In this document: in pieces, positions 6,922-13,300 of the stretch
Position numbering within the stretch: position 1 is the stretch's first letter
How the letters are laid out: each line of letters begins with the position of its first letter
Source of the DNA: M0108 sp049654905
GTDB taxonomy: Bacteria > Pseudomonadota > Gammaproteobacteria > Chromatiales > Chromatiaceae
Direction: 5' to 3'
Assembly: GCA_049654905.1 (NCBI GenBank)
Contig: JBASIS010000090.1
Coordinates: forward strand, 1 to 13,300
DNA length: 13,300 nucleotides
Position numbers and translations under genes: made by a program
The notes under the pieces: model-generated
Databases searched by the model: none
Told to the model about the DNA's origin: nothing
What the model saw: only the letters and a program-made list of their open reading frames with translations

Positions 6922-7986
6922 ATGATGCCGACCGCTATCGTCTCCTCGCCCTTTGCCGGGCGCCTCAACCGTACCGACCAGGTCATGCTCCAGGTCATTC
7001 TGGCCCTGATCCCGGGTACGGTGGCCATGGTCTGGTACTTTGGCTGGGGCGTTCTCATCAACATGGCCTTGGCCAGCCTCTTTGCCCTGGCGAGCGAGTC
7101 CCTGGTCATGTGGCTGCGGGGCCGGCCCGTACTACCGGCCATCGGCGACCTTAGCGCCCTGGTCACGGCCCTGCTCTTCGCCGTTGCCGTACCCCCGACA
7201 CTGCCCTGGTGGATGACCCTGATCGGCATCGTCTTCGCCATCATCATCGTTAAGCAGTTGTATGGGGGGCTGGGCTACAACCCCTTTAACCCCGCCATGG
7301 CGGGCTATGTCTTTCTGCTGGTGTCCTATCCCCTGGCGATGACGACCTGGCTGGCCCCCAACATTCCGGAAATCCTGGATGCCCATCATCTGGTGACGCT
7401 GTCCTTCCTGGATTCAGCCCGGCTCATTCTTACGGGGGCCCTGCCGCCCCATGTGGCCTGGGATGCCATGAGCGCGGCCACGCCCCTGGACGAGATGTTT
7501 TCCAAGCTCGATCAAAACGCCACCATCCCCGAGATCCTCGCCAGCCCCCTGTGGGGGGATTATGGCGGGCGTGGCTGGGAATGGATTGGTAACTGGTTCC
7601 TGCTGGGTGGGCTCTACATGATCTGGCGCGGCGTCATCACCTGGCGTATCCCGGTGGCCGTGCTGGCGGGCCTGCTGATTCCGGCGGGGATCTTCTGGCT
7701 GATCGACCCTCAGGCCTTCCCCTTCCCGGCCTTCCACATTTTCGCCGGCGGTACCATCCTGGGGGCCTTTTTCATCGCCACCGACCCGGTCACCGCCTGC
7801 ACCACCCCCCGGGGGCAACTCCTCTATGGCGCCGCCATCGGCCTCATCATCCTGGCCATCCGCCACTGGGGCGGCTATCCGGATGCCGTAGCCTTCGCGG
7901 TCTTGCTCATGAACATCGCCGCCCCCACCATCGATTACTACACTCAGCCCCGCGTCTTCGGCCATGTCCGGAGGGAAAAGACATGA
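6922..7986 (+). CDS. rsxD: Electron transport complex subunit RsxD/RnfD
   Basis: Polytopic inner-membrane subunit of 354 residues (E. coli RsxD has about 352), related to NqrB. It carries a covalently linked FMN; the acceptor is expected at T187 in SAATPL (184-189), the same residue number reported for Vibrio RnfD. The conserved GGLGYNPFNPAMAGYV segment lies at 115-130, and FIATDPVTAC is in the C-terminal third. The ATG at 6922 follows the rsxC stop by three bases; a second ATG immediately follows and could also be used. The stop overlaps the rsxG start by four bases (ATGA), which suggests translational coupling. Confidence 0.95.
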   Translation: MMPTAIVSSPFAGRLNRTDQVMLQVILALIPGTVAMVWYFGWGVLINMALASLFALASESLVMWLRGRPVLPAIGDLSALVTALLFAVAVPPTLPWWMTLIGIVFAIIIVKQLYGGLGYNPFNPAMAGYVFLLVSYPLAMTTWLAPNIPEILDAHHLVTLSFLDSARLILTGALPPHVAWDAMSAATPLDEMFSKLDQNATIPEILASPLWGDYGGRGWEWIGNWFLLGGLYMIWRGVITWRIPVAVLAGLLIPAGIFWLIDPQAFPFPAFHIFAGGTILGAFFIATDPVTACTTPRGQLLYGAAIGLIILAIRHWGGYPDAVAFAVLLMNIAAPTIDYYTQPRVFGHVRREKT

Positions 7987-8657
7987 ATACCAAGCCCATT
8001 CTCGGCGCTGGGGCCATCCTCGGCGCCTTCGCGATCGCTGGCGTCGGCCTGGTGGTCGTCACCAATTCCCTCACCGAAGAGCGTATTGCCACCAATCTGC
8101 GCGAAGCCATGCTGGCCAAATTCAGCGCCATCCTGCCGACGGCGCCGGGAACCGAGGAGCCCCTCATGGACAATGATCCCCTGGCCGATCGTATCCAGGT
8201 CAGCGCCCCGGACCTGCTCGGGGGACTCGCCACGGATGTTTTTCGGGTGCGTCAGGGCGGTGAGCCGGTGGCGGTCATCCTCAATCCCACGGTTCCGGAT
8301 GGCTATGCCGGTCCTATTCGGCTGCTGGTGGCGGTCAAGACCGATGGCACCCTCGGTGGAGTCCGGGTTCTCAGCCACCACGAGACGCCCGGGTTGGGTG
8401 ACAAGATCGAAGAACGCAAAAGCGACTGGATCAAGGTGCAGTTCGACGGCAAGGGCCTGGGTCACCCGATGGAGGATCGCTGGCTGGTGAAGCGCGACGG
8501 CGGCGATTTCGACCAGTTCACGGGCGCCACCATCACCCCCAGGTCCATTGTCAAGACGGTCAAGAATACCCTGAAATACGTGGCTCGGGAGGGTGATGCC
8601 CTCTTCGCCAAACCCGCCGAGATAGCTCCGGCCCCCGGGTCGAAGGAGGCTTCCTGA
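7983..8657 (+). CDS. rsxG: Electron transport complex subunit RsxG/RnfG
   Basis: This 224-residue subunit has one N-terminal membrane helix (about 7-28) and a periplasmic FMN-binding domain. The covalent flavin motif TGATITP is at 180-186, with T183 the expected phosphoester-linked Thr. Upstream is the conserved HHETPGLGDKI block at 132-142. In the complex the flavin accepts electrons on the outer side of the membrane and relays them between RsxD and the core. The start overlaps rsxD by four bases and GGAGG sits seven bases upstream (7970-7974). It overlaps rsxE by one base. Confidence 0.95.
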   Translation: MNTKPILGAGAILGAFAIAGVGLVVVTNSLTEERIATNLREAMLAKFSAILPTAPGTEEPLMDNDPLADRIQVSAPDLLGGLATDVFRVRQGGEPVAVILNPTVPDGYAGPIRLLVAVKTDGTLGGVRVLSHHETPGLGDKIEERKSDWIKVQFDGKGLGHPMEDRWLVKRDGGDFDQFTGATITPRSIVKTVKNTLKYVAREGDALFAKPAEIAPAPGSKEAS

Positions 8658-9394
8658 TGGCCAGCCCCGCGTACTCCGCCATCATCGGCGATGGCTTGTG
8701 GCGTCAGAACCAGGCCCTGGTGGCCCTCCTCGGCCTCTGCCCCTTGCTGGCCACGACTACCTCCGCCACCAATGGCTTGGGCATGGGCATGGCCACCACC
8801 ACCGTGCTGGTGCTTTCCAACCTGGTCATCTCCCTGATCCGTAATCTGATGCGCCCGGAGATCCGGCTGCCGGTCTTCGTTCTGGTGATCGCCTCCTTCG
8901 TCACCGCCGTCGAACTGGTTATGCAGGCCAATTTTTACGAGCTTTCCCGCACCCTGGGGATCTTCATCCCCCTGATCGTCACCAACTGCATGATTGTCGG
9001 CCGCGCCGAGTCTTTCGCCTCCCGCAATCCTGTTTTTCCCGCCGTGGTGGATGGTCTTGCCATGGGCCTGGGCTACAGCCTGGTCCTGACGGTGCTGGGC
9101 GGTATTCGTGAATTTCTGGCCCAAGGCACCCTCTTCTATCAGGCGGACATCCTCTTCGGCGAAGGCGCCCGAGTTCTCTCCTTTTCCCTGGGCGAGGGCT
9201 TTCATGGCGCCCTCCTCGCCATTCTGCCCCCGGGGGCCTTTATCACCCTCGGCTTCCTGATTGCGCTCAAGAATATCCTCGACAAGGCGCTGGCCCGGCG
9301 CCGAGCGTCCGCCAGGGTGTCTGGCGCCACGACTCCCGAGGATCGGCATCCCGCCGGTAAGGTCACGGATCATCCTGCCCCCGCGACCCCCTAG
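8657..9394 (+). CDS. rsxE: Electron transport complex subunit RsxE/RnfE
   Basis: Integral membrane subunit homologous to RsxA, 245 residues (E. coli RsxE is about 231). The paired cysteines for the membrane [2Fe-2S] cluster are C28 in LGLCPLLA and C111 in VTNCM. The family block GLGMGMATT is at 40-48. The ATG overlaps the rsxG stop in a TGATG junction and has AAGGAGG at 8643-8649, an ideal spacing. The extra length is a hydrophilic Arg/Pro/Ala C-terminal tail from about residue 212. It completes the A-B-C-D-G-E order; nth, which follows this operon in E. coli, is absent here. Confidence 0.95.
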   Translation: MASPAYSAIIGDGLWRQNQALVALLGLCPLLATTTSATNGLGMGMATTTVLVLSNLVISLIRNLMRPEIRLPVFVLVIASFVTAVELVMQANFYELSRTLGIFIPLIVTNCMIVGRAESFASRNPVFPAVVDGLAMGLGYSLVLTVLGGIREFLAQGTLFYQADILFGEGARVLSFSLGEGFHGALLAILPPGAFITLGFLIALKNILDKALARRRASARVSGATTPEDRHPAGKVTDHPAPATP

Positions 9395-9399
9395 CGGCA

Positions 9400-9975
9400 A
9401 TGAACTACGACCTCATCCTCGCGGAACTGGGCCAAGCCAGTCCGTTCGAGCTTTATCGCCTGAACTCCGCCATCGGCAACCAGCTCGATGATCCGACGCG
9501 CATCGCGGCGGTGAAGCGGGCCCTGACGGTCGGTCAGACCCTGCGTTGGTTCGACAGAGACGAGAACCGGCTGGTGGAGGCGAAGCTCCTGCGGATCAAC
9601 CGGACACGAGCAGAGGTCCAAAACATCGCCGACGGCAAGCCCTGGACTATCCCCTTTTATCTGATCGACCTGGAAGGCCAGGACGTGGCCATCGCCGCGC
9701 GCAAGCGCCAGGCGCTGGACCGTAACAGCCTCAGGGCTGGCGATCGCGTGGCCTTCAAGGACCGCCATGGCCAAGAGCGGTTTGGCCAGGTCGTCAAGCT
9801 CAACGTCAAATCCGCGTCCGTGCAGGTCGGGGCGGGGCGCTGGCGGGTGGGTTACAGCCTGCTGGCGCCGGTGATCGACGGCGTCTTGGGTTCCGCGATG
9901 GATGCCCTGCCGGGGCAGTGGCGTGAGATTCCCGAGTTGGACCTTGATGAGCCTGATAACCGCTTCAGCGATTAG
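9400..9975 (+). CDS. Conserved-looking protein with two KOW/SH3-like repeats, attached to the rnf operon
   Basis: This 191-residue protein has no function I can name. Residues 1-42 are predicted helical (a FELYRL element and a DDPTRIAAVKRAL helix). Two similar beta-rich repeats follow, about 44-90 and 113-160. Each starts VGQ or AGD, has a charged turn around DR(D/H), a long pair of strands, then an aromatic segment before an ID pair. This is reminiscent of small SH3, KOW or Tudor barrels that bind nucleic acid or protein. No signal peptide, membrane helix or Cys cluster is seen, so it is presumably cytoplasmic. The ATG is five bases after the rsxE stop without a clear Shine-Dalgarno, so translation is probably coupled to rsxE. 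I vaguely recall similar uncharacterised proteins in gammaproteobacteria but cannot name the family. Confidence 0.75.
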   Translation: MNYDLILAELGQASPFELYRLNSAIGNQLDDPTRIAAVKRALTVGQTLRWFDRDENRLVEAKLLRINRTRAEVQNIADGKPWTIPFYLIDLEGQDVAIAARKRQALDRNSLRAGDRVAFKDRHGQERFGQVVKLNVKSASVQVGAGRWRVGYSLLAPVIDGVLGSAMDALPGQWREIPELDLDEPDNRFSD

Positions 9976-10013
9976 CTATCAACCCCTAAGCCCCTTTAAC
10001 CCGAGACCCACCC

Positions 10014-10922
10014 ATGATGCCACCTAATGCCTTTGCTCGCGGCACGTCCCTCTTTAGCCTCATGTTGGCGGGTGGCCTGGCTACCGCCGGCCCACCGGCC
10101 TCGACCAATTTCAGTTATTCCGTTGCCCCGCTGTATCACTTCGATAGCGGCCTGGAGGACGGTGGCAAGGCCGGGTTTGCGGGGGTATTCACCTCCCTCG
10201 GTGGGTCCTGGAAGCTGGGGGGTGGGTCTTCTCTCGGTATGCGCCTGTCCTTCGACTACGAGGATTGGCGTTTTGATGAACCCCAGGGTTTTGGCGGCCT
10301 GACGCCCTGGACCAATCTCTATCGCCTGGGGGTATCCCTGCCCTATAGCTATGCCACCGAGGATGGCTGGCTCCTGAGTCTGACGCCTACCCTCATGTAT
10401 TCCGGCGAGTCCGACGCCGATTTTTCCAAGGCCCTGGAATATGGGGCCACGGCCACCCTGGCGCGCAAGTTTGGGCCAGATCTCACCCTCGGCCTGGGCG
10501 TGGCGGCCTTCGCGCGTATCGAGGAAACCAAGGTGTTCCCCTTCCTGATCGTGAACTGGAACATTACGGATCGTCTGCGCCTCACCAATCCTTTTGCCGC
10601 TGGTCCGGCGGGCCCGGCTGGTCTGGAACTGGCGTATCGGCTGGATGGTGATTGGGAGGCGGGTCTGGGGGCCACCTATCGATCCTACCGTCAGCGTCTG
10701 GCCGAGGACGGGCCCTTTCCCGATGGGGTCGGCGAAAACCAATACATCCCGGTCTATGTCCATGTGGGCCGTAACCTGACCGATACCATCAAGTTGCGCC
10801 TCTATGCCGGGGCGGCACTGGGTGGCCAACTGCGGGTGGAGAATGAATCGGGTGACCGCCTCTATGAGGAAGATCAGGACCCCGCGGCCATGCTAGGACT
10901 GGCGCTGATCGGCCGGTTCTGA
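10014..10922 (+). CDS. DUF6268-type outer-membrane beta-barrel protein
   Basis: This 302-residue protein starts with a signal-peptide-like segment (about 1-26: hydrophobic core SLMLAGGLATAG with likely cleavage before or near PPAS). It continues with alternating amphipathic, Gly- and aromatic-rich strands and ends in Phe (LALIGRF), the usual outer-membrane barrel terminus. The block NPFAAGPAGPAGLEL and the final DQDPAAMLGLAL section recall DUF6268 outer-membrane proteins, whose role is unknown. The ATG at 10014 is followed by another ATG; the Shine-Dalgarno is poor. It starts 38 bases after the KOW-like gene and could be cotranscribed with it, but no functional link to Rnf is evident. The family name is from memory. 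Confidence 0.78.
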   Translation: MMPPNAFARGTSLFSLMLAGGLATAGPPASTNFSYSVAPLYHFDSGLEDGGKAGFAGVFTSLGGSWKLGGGSSLGMRLSFDYEDWRFDEPQGFGGLTPWTNLYRLGVSLPYSYATEDGWLLSLTPTLMYSGESDADFSKALEYGATATLARKFGPDLTLGLGVAAFARIEETKVFPFLIVNWNITDRLRLTNPFAAGPAGPAGLELAYRLDGDWEAGLGATYRSYRQRLAEDGPFPDGVGENQYIPVYVHVGRNLTDTIKLRLYAGAALGGQLRVENESGDRLYEEDQDPAAMLGLALIGRF

Positions 10923-11018
10923 CCCCCCTGGCAAGGACTGGGATGAGATCCTGATGGCCGTTGCCATCAAGCTGGATGGCAAGGGTCATGAGCAAGGGGG
11001 GTATAGGCAGGGCTTTTT
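10922..11018 (+). terminator. Candidate terminator or structured 3' region with alternative hairpins
   Basis: Right after the stop, ACCCCCCT (10922-10929) can pair perfectly with AGGGGGGT (10995-11002). Inside, TTGCCATC (10961-10968) pairs perfectly with GATGGCAA (10975-10982), or alternatively TGATGGC (10952-10958) pairs with GCCATCA (10963-10969). These two inner hairpins exclude each other. A T5 run is at 11014-11018. The T run is 12 bases past the outer stem, so this is not a canonical intrinsic terminator, but the place between convergent genes suits transcription stopping. Confidence 0.4.
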
Positions 11019-11612
11019 CTAGGGTAAAGCAGCGGGTGCTTGGGCGGGAGAGGCGTAATCCGAATGCCAGGGTGCCCGGGGGGTGTATTGGGCTTCAGTC
11101 GACCGGGCAAGAGTCTCCGCGCCTACCCGGACCTGCCTCAAGCCCTTGCGGTTCAGAACGGCCGTCATGGTGGTGATCGAAGGCAGGGTGGCCCCGGTGA
11201 ATCCTCGGTCACGTAACGCCTCGATCGCCTCTACCGCGGTGATCCTTCGGTATTTGGCCCTGCGTGCGCTCACGGCCGGATCTTGTTGAGCGTACGACCG
11301 AGCTATAGCCCAGAGGGTATCGGCCGCCTCCGGGTGTTTCTCTTCCCATAATTTGTTGCCCGAAAAGGCTGCGCGCGCACTGTAACAAACGATGTTCGTG
11401 CGTAACTCGTTGAGTCCTAGCGCGACCGCCTGGCGACCCCAACCGAACACCTTTTCCGCCTGTGCAGGGCTGCCCCGGCAGTATTTCAAGGTTATGGACG
11501 CTTGAAATGCCCGCCGCTCGTGGCCCTTCAACTTTGAAGCGGATCGTTTGAGATTCTCCCGATGCTGCTCGTCGAGATGATGCGCGTTGGGAGTTCGTGC
11601 GATGGTGGCCAT
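11019..11612 (-). pseudogene. Truncated transposase relic (N-terminal part only)
   Basis: The frame from ATG 11610-11612 (minus strand) encodes about 197 residues. The central part, with GRQAVALGLNELRTNI, AFSGNKLWEEKHPEAA, IARSYAQQDPA and a Tyr/Arg-rich helix-turn-helix-like segment ending VLNRKGLRQ, resembles the DNA-binding N-terminal half of DDE transposases I associate with the ISAzo13/Rhodopirellula type. The catalytic DDE domain is absent: after about 11130 the translation loses resemblance and stops at 11019, and no other frame nearby restores it. The frame is open upstream to a TTG at 11756, but that part contains a strong hairpin and is doubtful. I infer a decayed insertion sequence, not an active one; no terminal repeats were identified. 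The family name is uncertain. Confidence 0.5.
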
Positions 11613-11699
11613 CAACCTTGTGTGCTCATCCTGCGAGCAGGTGCTAGCATCCTCATGTCGCAGGCTAGGAACCAAGTGCTCGTAACCCGATGATCCTTC

Positions 11700-11735
11700 G
11701 GAAGCGGATGCCACCATTGGCTGGCATCCGCTTCC
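11700..11735 (-). terminator. Perfect 14-bp hairpin, probable terminator of the small membrane-protein gene
   Basis: Arms at 11700-11713 and 11722-11735 are perfectly complementary with an eight-base loop. The structure lies 21 bases beyond the TAA of the minus-strand gene at 11757-12014, where a terminator is expected. No T tract follows on the minus strand; on the plus strand a C/T-rich stretch follows. It could instead be an insertion-sequence remnant or a dispersed repeat. Confidence 0.45.
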
Positions 11736-11756
11736 CCTTCTCCTTCCCGGGTTCAA

Positions 11757-12014
11757 TTAAACCTGCGGCAGGGGCGTGACCAGGCGCATCCTGGTAGAAA
11801 GGAGGGGGCGTTCCTGATGTTCCTGGCGGCTGGGCCGGACATTTCCTGGCACCGATGAATGCAGTGCCAGCAGGATGAAGCCCAGGCAAACGGCCAATCC
11901 GGCCAGTAACACCAAGGCTCCGGCCCCGTGCAACTGGGGGCTCAGAAACAGCAAACCATAGCCCAGGATCGCGATTTGCAAGCGGCGCTGAGTGGTCAGG
12001 GTTTTGGTATTCAT
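11757..12014 (-). CDS. Small two-helix membrane protein of unknown function
   Basis: I do not recognise this 85-residue protein. Two hydrophobic segments, about 13-30 and 33-52, suggest a helical hairpin in the inner membrane, with a basic N-terminus and a hydrophilic tail from about 54 to 85 rich in Arg, Gln and Pro. The ATG at 12012-12014 has an excellent AGGAG seven bases upstream, which is the main evidence that it is real. Its stop is followed by the 14-bp hairpin at 11700-11735. It stands alone between a transposase relic and a gene-free stretch, so the context gives no hint of function. Confidence 0.6.
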   Translation of the reverse strand: MNTKTLTTQRRLQIAILGYGLLFLSPQLHGAGALVLLAGLAVCLGFILLALHSSVPGNVRPSRQEHQERPLLSTRMRLVTPLPQV

Positions 12015-12359
12015 GCGGTTACTCCTAAATCAGAATTCATATCGCCAGTCCCTTACTGGGCCATCGGCGGTTTATATGGCTGAGTCAAAAGAACAACCCT
12101 TGAGTCGCCTGGAGGTACTAGGCGAGGTCGGATCCTCCGTGAAGGGGGTTCGTTCGGTTCAGTCCTTGAGGGGAGTTATTGCATCAAGCCTGCCAATCGG
12201 CGCTCTTTGAAGTAAAAGTCTATTTATCAATTTGTTGGTGGGGATTCCCGAAGAAGGCGGAGCCTGCCGGCCATGCAACTCGGTTTTAGGGCCGGTTGCG
12301 AAATTGGAAGATAAGTAGATTAGAATCATGTGGATGAGAGGTATCCAGTCTGGCTGGAT

Positions 12360-12377
12360 GTGCAGCAAGTGCTGCAC
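12360..12377. repeat. Perfect 18-base dyad, operator-like
   Basis: GTGCAGCA and TGCTGCAC are exact inverse complements separated by AG. The two-base centre is too tight for an RNA hairpin but suits a dimeric regulator site. It lies about 210 bases upstream of the candidate promoter of the transporter gene. No matching second copy was noticed in the window. Confidence 0.4.
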
Positions 12378-12438
12378 CCCCTCATTCGAAAACCTCTGGC
12401 CCATTTGTCCAGCGTCCCGGCCGCCGGATGCCGATGTT

Positions 12439-12550
12439 TACCCTCTAGTCCGGCTCGCCTTCTTTAACCTGTTGCGCTTTGTGCTCCAGAGCCCCTGCCC
12501 GGCAGCTCCAAGCGGGAGGTCTGTCGCGGAGCGGCCCTTCCTAGAGGGTA
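12439..12550. repeat. 112-base segment bounded by a perfect 10-bp inverted repeat
   Basis: TACCCTCTAG at 12439-12448 is the exact inverse complement of CTAGAGGGTA at 12541-12550. The 92-base interior contains a further short dyad (CTGCC-C-GGCAG at 12495-12505) and loosely complementary GC-rich flanks. TTTACC occurs at 12437-12442 and again at 12551-12556. This may be a small non-autonomous mobile element or a structured RNA; neither is proven. Confidence 0.4.
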
Positions 12551-12586
12551 TTTACCGCTATTTGTGTGCAATCTCGAAAAAAATGC

Positions 12587-12595
12587 TGCTATGTT
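12587..12595 (+). promoter_or_regulatory. Candidate extended -10 promoter for the phosphate transporter gene
   Basis: TGCTATGTT matches the extended -10 form TG-N-TATNNT (four of six -10 bases). No good -35 is present at 17 bases, which extended -10 promoters tolerate. Transcription would start near 12602, giving a leader of about 57 bases. Confidence 0.35.
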
Positions 12596-12658
12596 ACGGA
12601 AAAATTACTACACTGCGGCGCTCAGACAACAATGACAGCTTAGGGGGACCCCCCACCA

Positions 12659-13300
12659 ATGGAAGTACTCTCCATCCTTGTCTATGTTGCCGTTGCGGTG
12701 GTCCTCATCTTCGACTACACCAACGGCTTCCACGACGCCTCCAACATCATCGCCACACCCATCGCCTCCCGTGCCCTGACGCCGGTTCAAGCGGTGATCA
12801 TCGTGGCCTTTTTCGAGTTTCTCGGGCCTCTACTTGGCGGAACTGCGGTGGCAAACACCATTGGCAAGTTCGTCAATCTGGATGGGTAGCCGAACTGTTC
12901 TCGGTTTCCATCATCCTCTGTGGTCTTTCGGGCGCCATCTTCTGGAACCTGATTACCTGGTGGTTCGGCATCCCCTCCTCCTCATCCCATGCCCTGGTGG
13001 GCGGCCTTGCTGGGGCCGTCATGGTGGGCGTGGGCGTGGATCATGTGGTTTGGGGCTTTTCGGAACTTTTCCTGCATGGCAAATTCACGGGTGTCACCAA
13101 GGTACTGCTCGCCCTGGTCATCTCGCCCGTGATTGGTTTCGTGATGGGCTACCTGATCCACCGCCTCGTCTTCCGTCTTACCACGCAGGCCAAGCCGGGT
13201 ATCAATAGGTTTTTCAAGCGGATTCAGTTTCTTTCCTGCGCCGGCCTGGCCTTCTCCCATGGAGCCAATGACGCCCAGAAGAGCATGGGCATCATTACTC
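12659..13300 (+). pseudogene. PiT-family inorganic phosphate transporter, frameshifted and cut by the window end
   Basis: The gene encodes a sodium- or proton-coupled phosphate carrier of the inner membrane. The first frame (12659-12889, 76 residues) holds TM1, the PiT signature region as NGFHDASNIIAT (22-33) and TVANT-like AVANTIGKFVNLDG, then stops at TAG 12887-12889. Read one frame back from 12886, the protein continues without a stop to the window edge: VAELFSVSIILCGLSG, then IPSSSSHALVGGLAGA, then SHGANDAQKSMGIIT, all typical of PiT. A single missing G in the GGG run at 12884-12886 explains the break. No slippery heptamer for programmed frameshifting is seen at the junction, so a recent mutation or a sequence error is most likely. 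The Shine-Dalgarno GGGGG (12644-12648) is ten bases from the ATG. No regulator gene is visible; the 3' part lies outside the window. Confidence 0.85.

Larger units (their letters stand above)
12015..12658. other. Gene-free stretch of 644 bases with inverted repeats
   Basis: No credible gene lies between the small membrane protein and the phosphate transporter. Base composition is mixed, with AT-rich patches. It holds a CCAGT/ACTGG mini-hairpin at 12045-12059, a bulged hairpin GCAAC-CGG/CCG-GTTGC at 12275-12299, a perfect dyad at 12360-12377, a 112-base segment closed by a 10-bp inverted repeat at 12439-12550, and a likely promoter at 12587-12595. The 81-codon minus-strand frame at 12159-12404 has no family resemblance, though its last 25 residues could be a worn remnant. 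Confidence 0.5.

Noticed and set aside
8462..9400. Long minus-strand open frame opposite rsxE and the end of rsxG
   Set aside because: Gly/Gln/Asp-rich shadow translation; the plus-strand genes carry all family motifs.
12159..12404. 81-codon minus-strand open frame
   Set aside because: No family resemblance, no strong ribosome-binding site, and it spans several inverted repeats; at most a worn remnant.
12631..12643. TGACAG near the transporter start as half of a Pho box
   Set aside because: Only one degenerate half-site is seen, without the tandem CTGTCAT repeats needed.
12881..12895. Programmed -1 frameshifting in the phosphate transporter
   Set aside because: No X-XXY-YYZ slippery heptamer or downstream pseudoknot is evident at the junction.
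12834..13208. 124-codon open frame overlapping the phosphate transporter
   Set aside because: It is in neither frame of the PiT protein; the correct continuation reads from 12886 to the window end.

Overview
The window is high-GC bacterial DNA. The complete rnf/rsx operon in the gammaproteobacterial order A-B-C-D-G-E, a CDGSH protein, a short-chain-type ferredoxin-NADP reductase and a DUF6268 outer-membrane protein point to a Gram-negative gammaproteobacterium. A purple sulfur bacterium (Chromatiaceae-like) would fit, but that is inference and the genus cannot be read from this stretch.

Left part (1-3700): a small membrane-anchored orphan on the minus strand (112-414) lies in AT-rich DNA, followed by a gene-free spacer with a possible promoter. 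Next come a hemerythrin-like protein (756-1220) and a ferredoxin-NADP reductase (1331-2149) on the plus strand. Tail-to-tail with the reductase, only 2 bases away, is a minus-strand pair: a DUF1343/NamZ-type exo-N-acetylmuramidase (2427-3629) and a two-domain CDGSH iron-sulfur protein (2152-2406).

Centre (3977-9975): the Rnf/Rsx membrane complex, which couples electron transfer between NADH and ferredoxin to ion movement across the inner membrane. RsxA and RsxE carry the membrane cysteines for the shared [2Fe-2S] cluster. RsxB carries three Fe-S clusters. RsxC carries the NADH/FMN region and two [4Fe-4S] clusters. RsxD and RsxG carry threonine-linked FMN motifs. Genes overlap or nearly abut. 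RsxC is best started at a TTG codon with a good ribosome-binding site at 5159-5164. A 191-residue protein of unknown function with two KOW/SH3-like repeats follows rsxE after 5 bases and looks like part of the same transcript.

Right part (9976-13300): a DUF6268-type outer-membrane barrel protein, then a convergent zone with two mutually exclusive hairpins, a truncated transposase relic, a strong 14-bp hairpin, and a small two-helix membrane protein on the minus strand. A gene-free 644-base stretch follows; it holds a perfect 18-base dyad and a 112-base segment bounded by a perfect 10-bp inverted repeat. The window ends inside a PiT-family phosphate transporter gene that is interrupted by an apparent one-base deletion.

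I found no CRISPR array, tRNA, rRNA or defence system. The most notable items are the KOW-like gene attached to rnf, the variant hemerythrin next to ferredoxin reductase and CDGSH, the inverted-repeat element upstream of the transporter, and the transporter frameshift.
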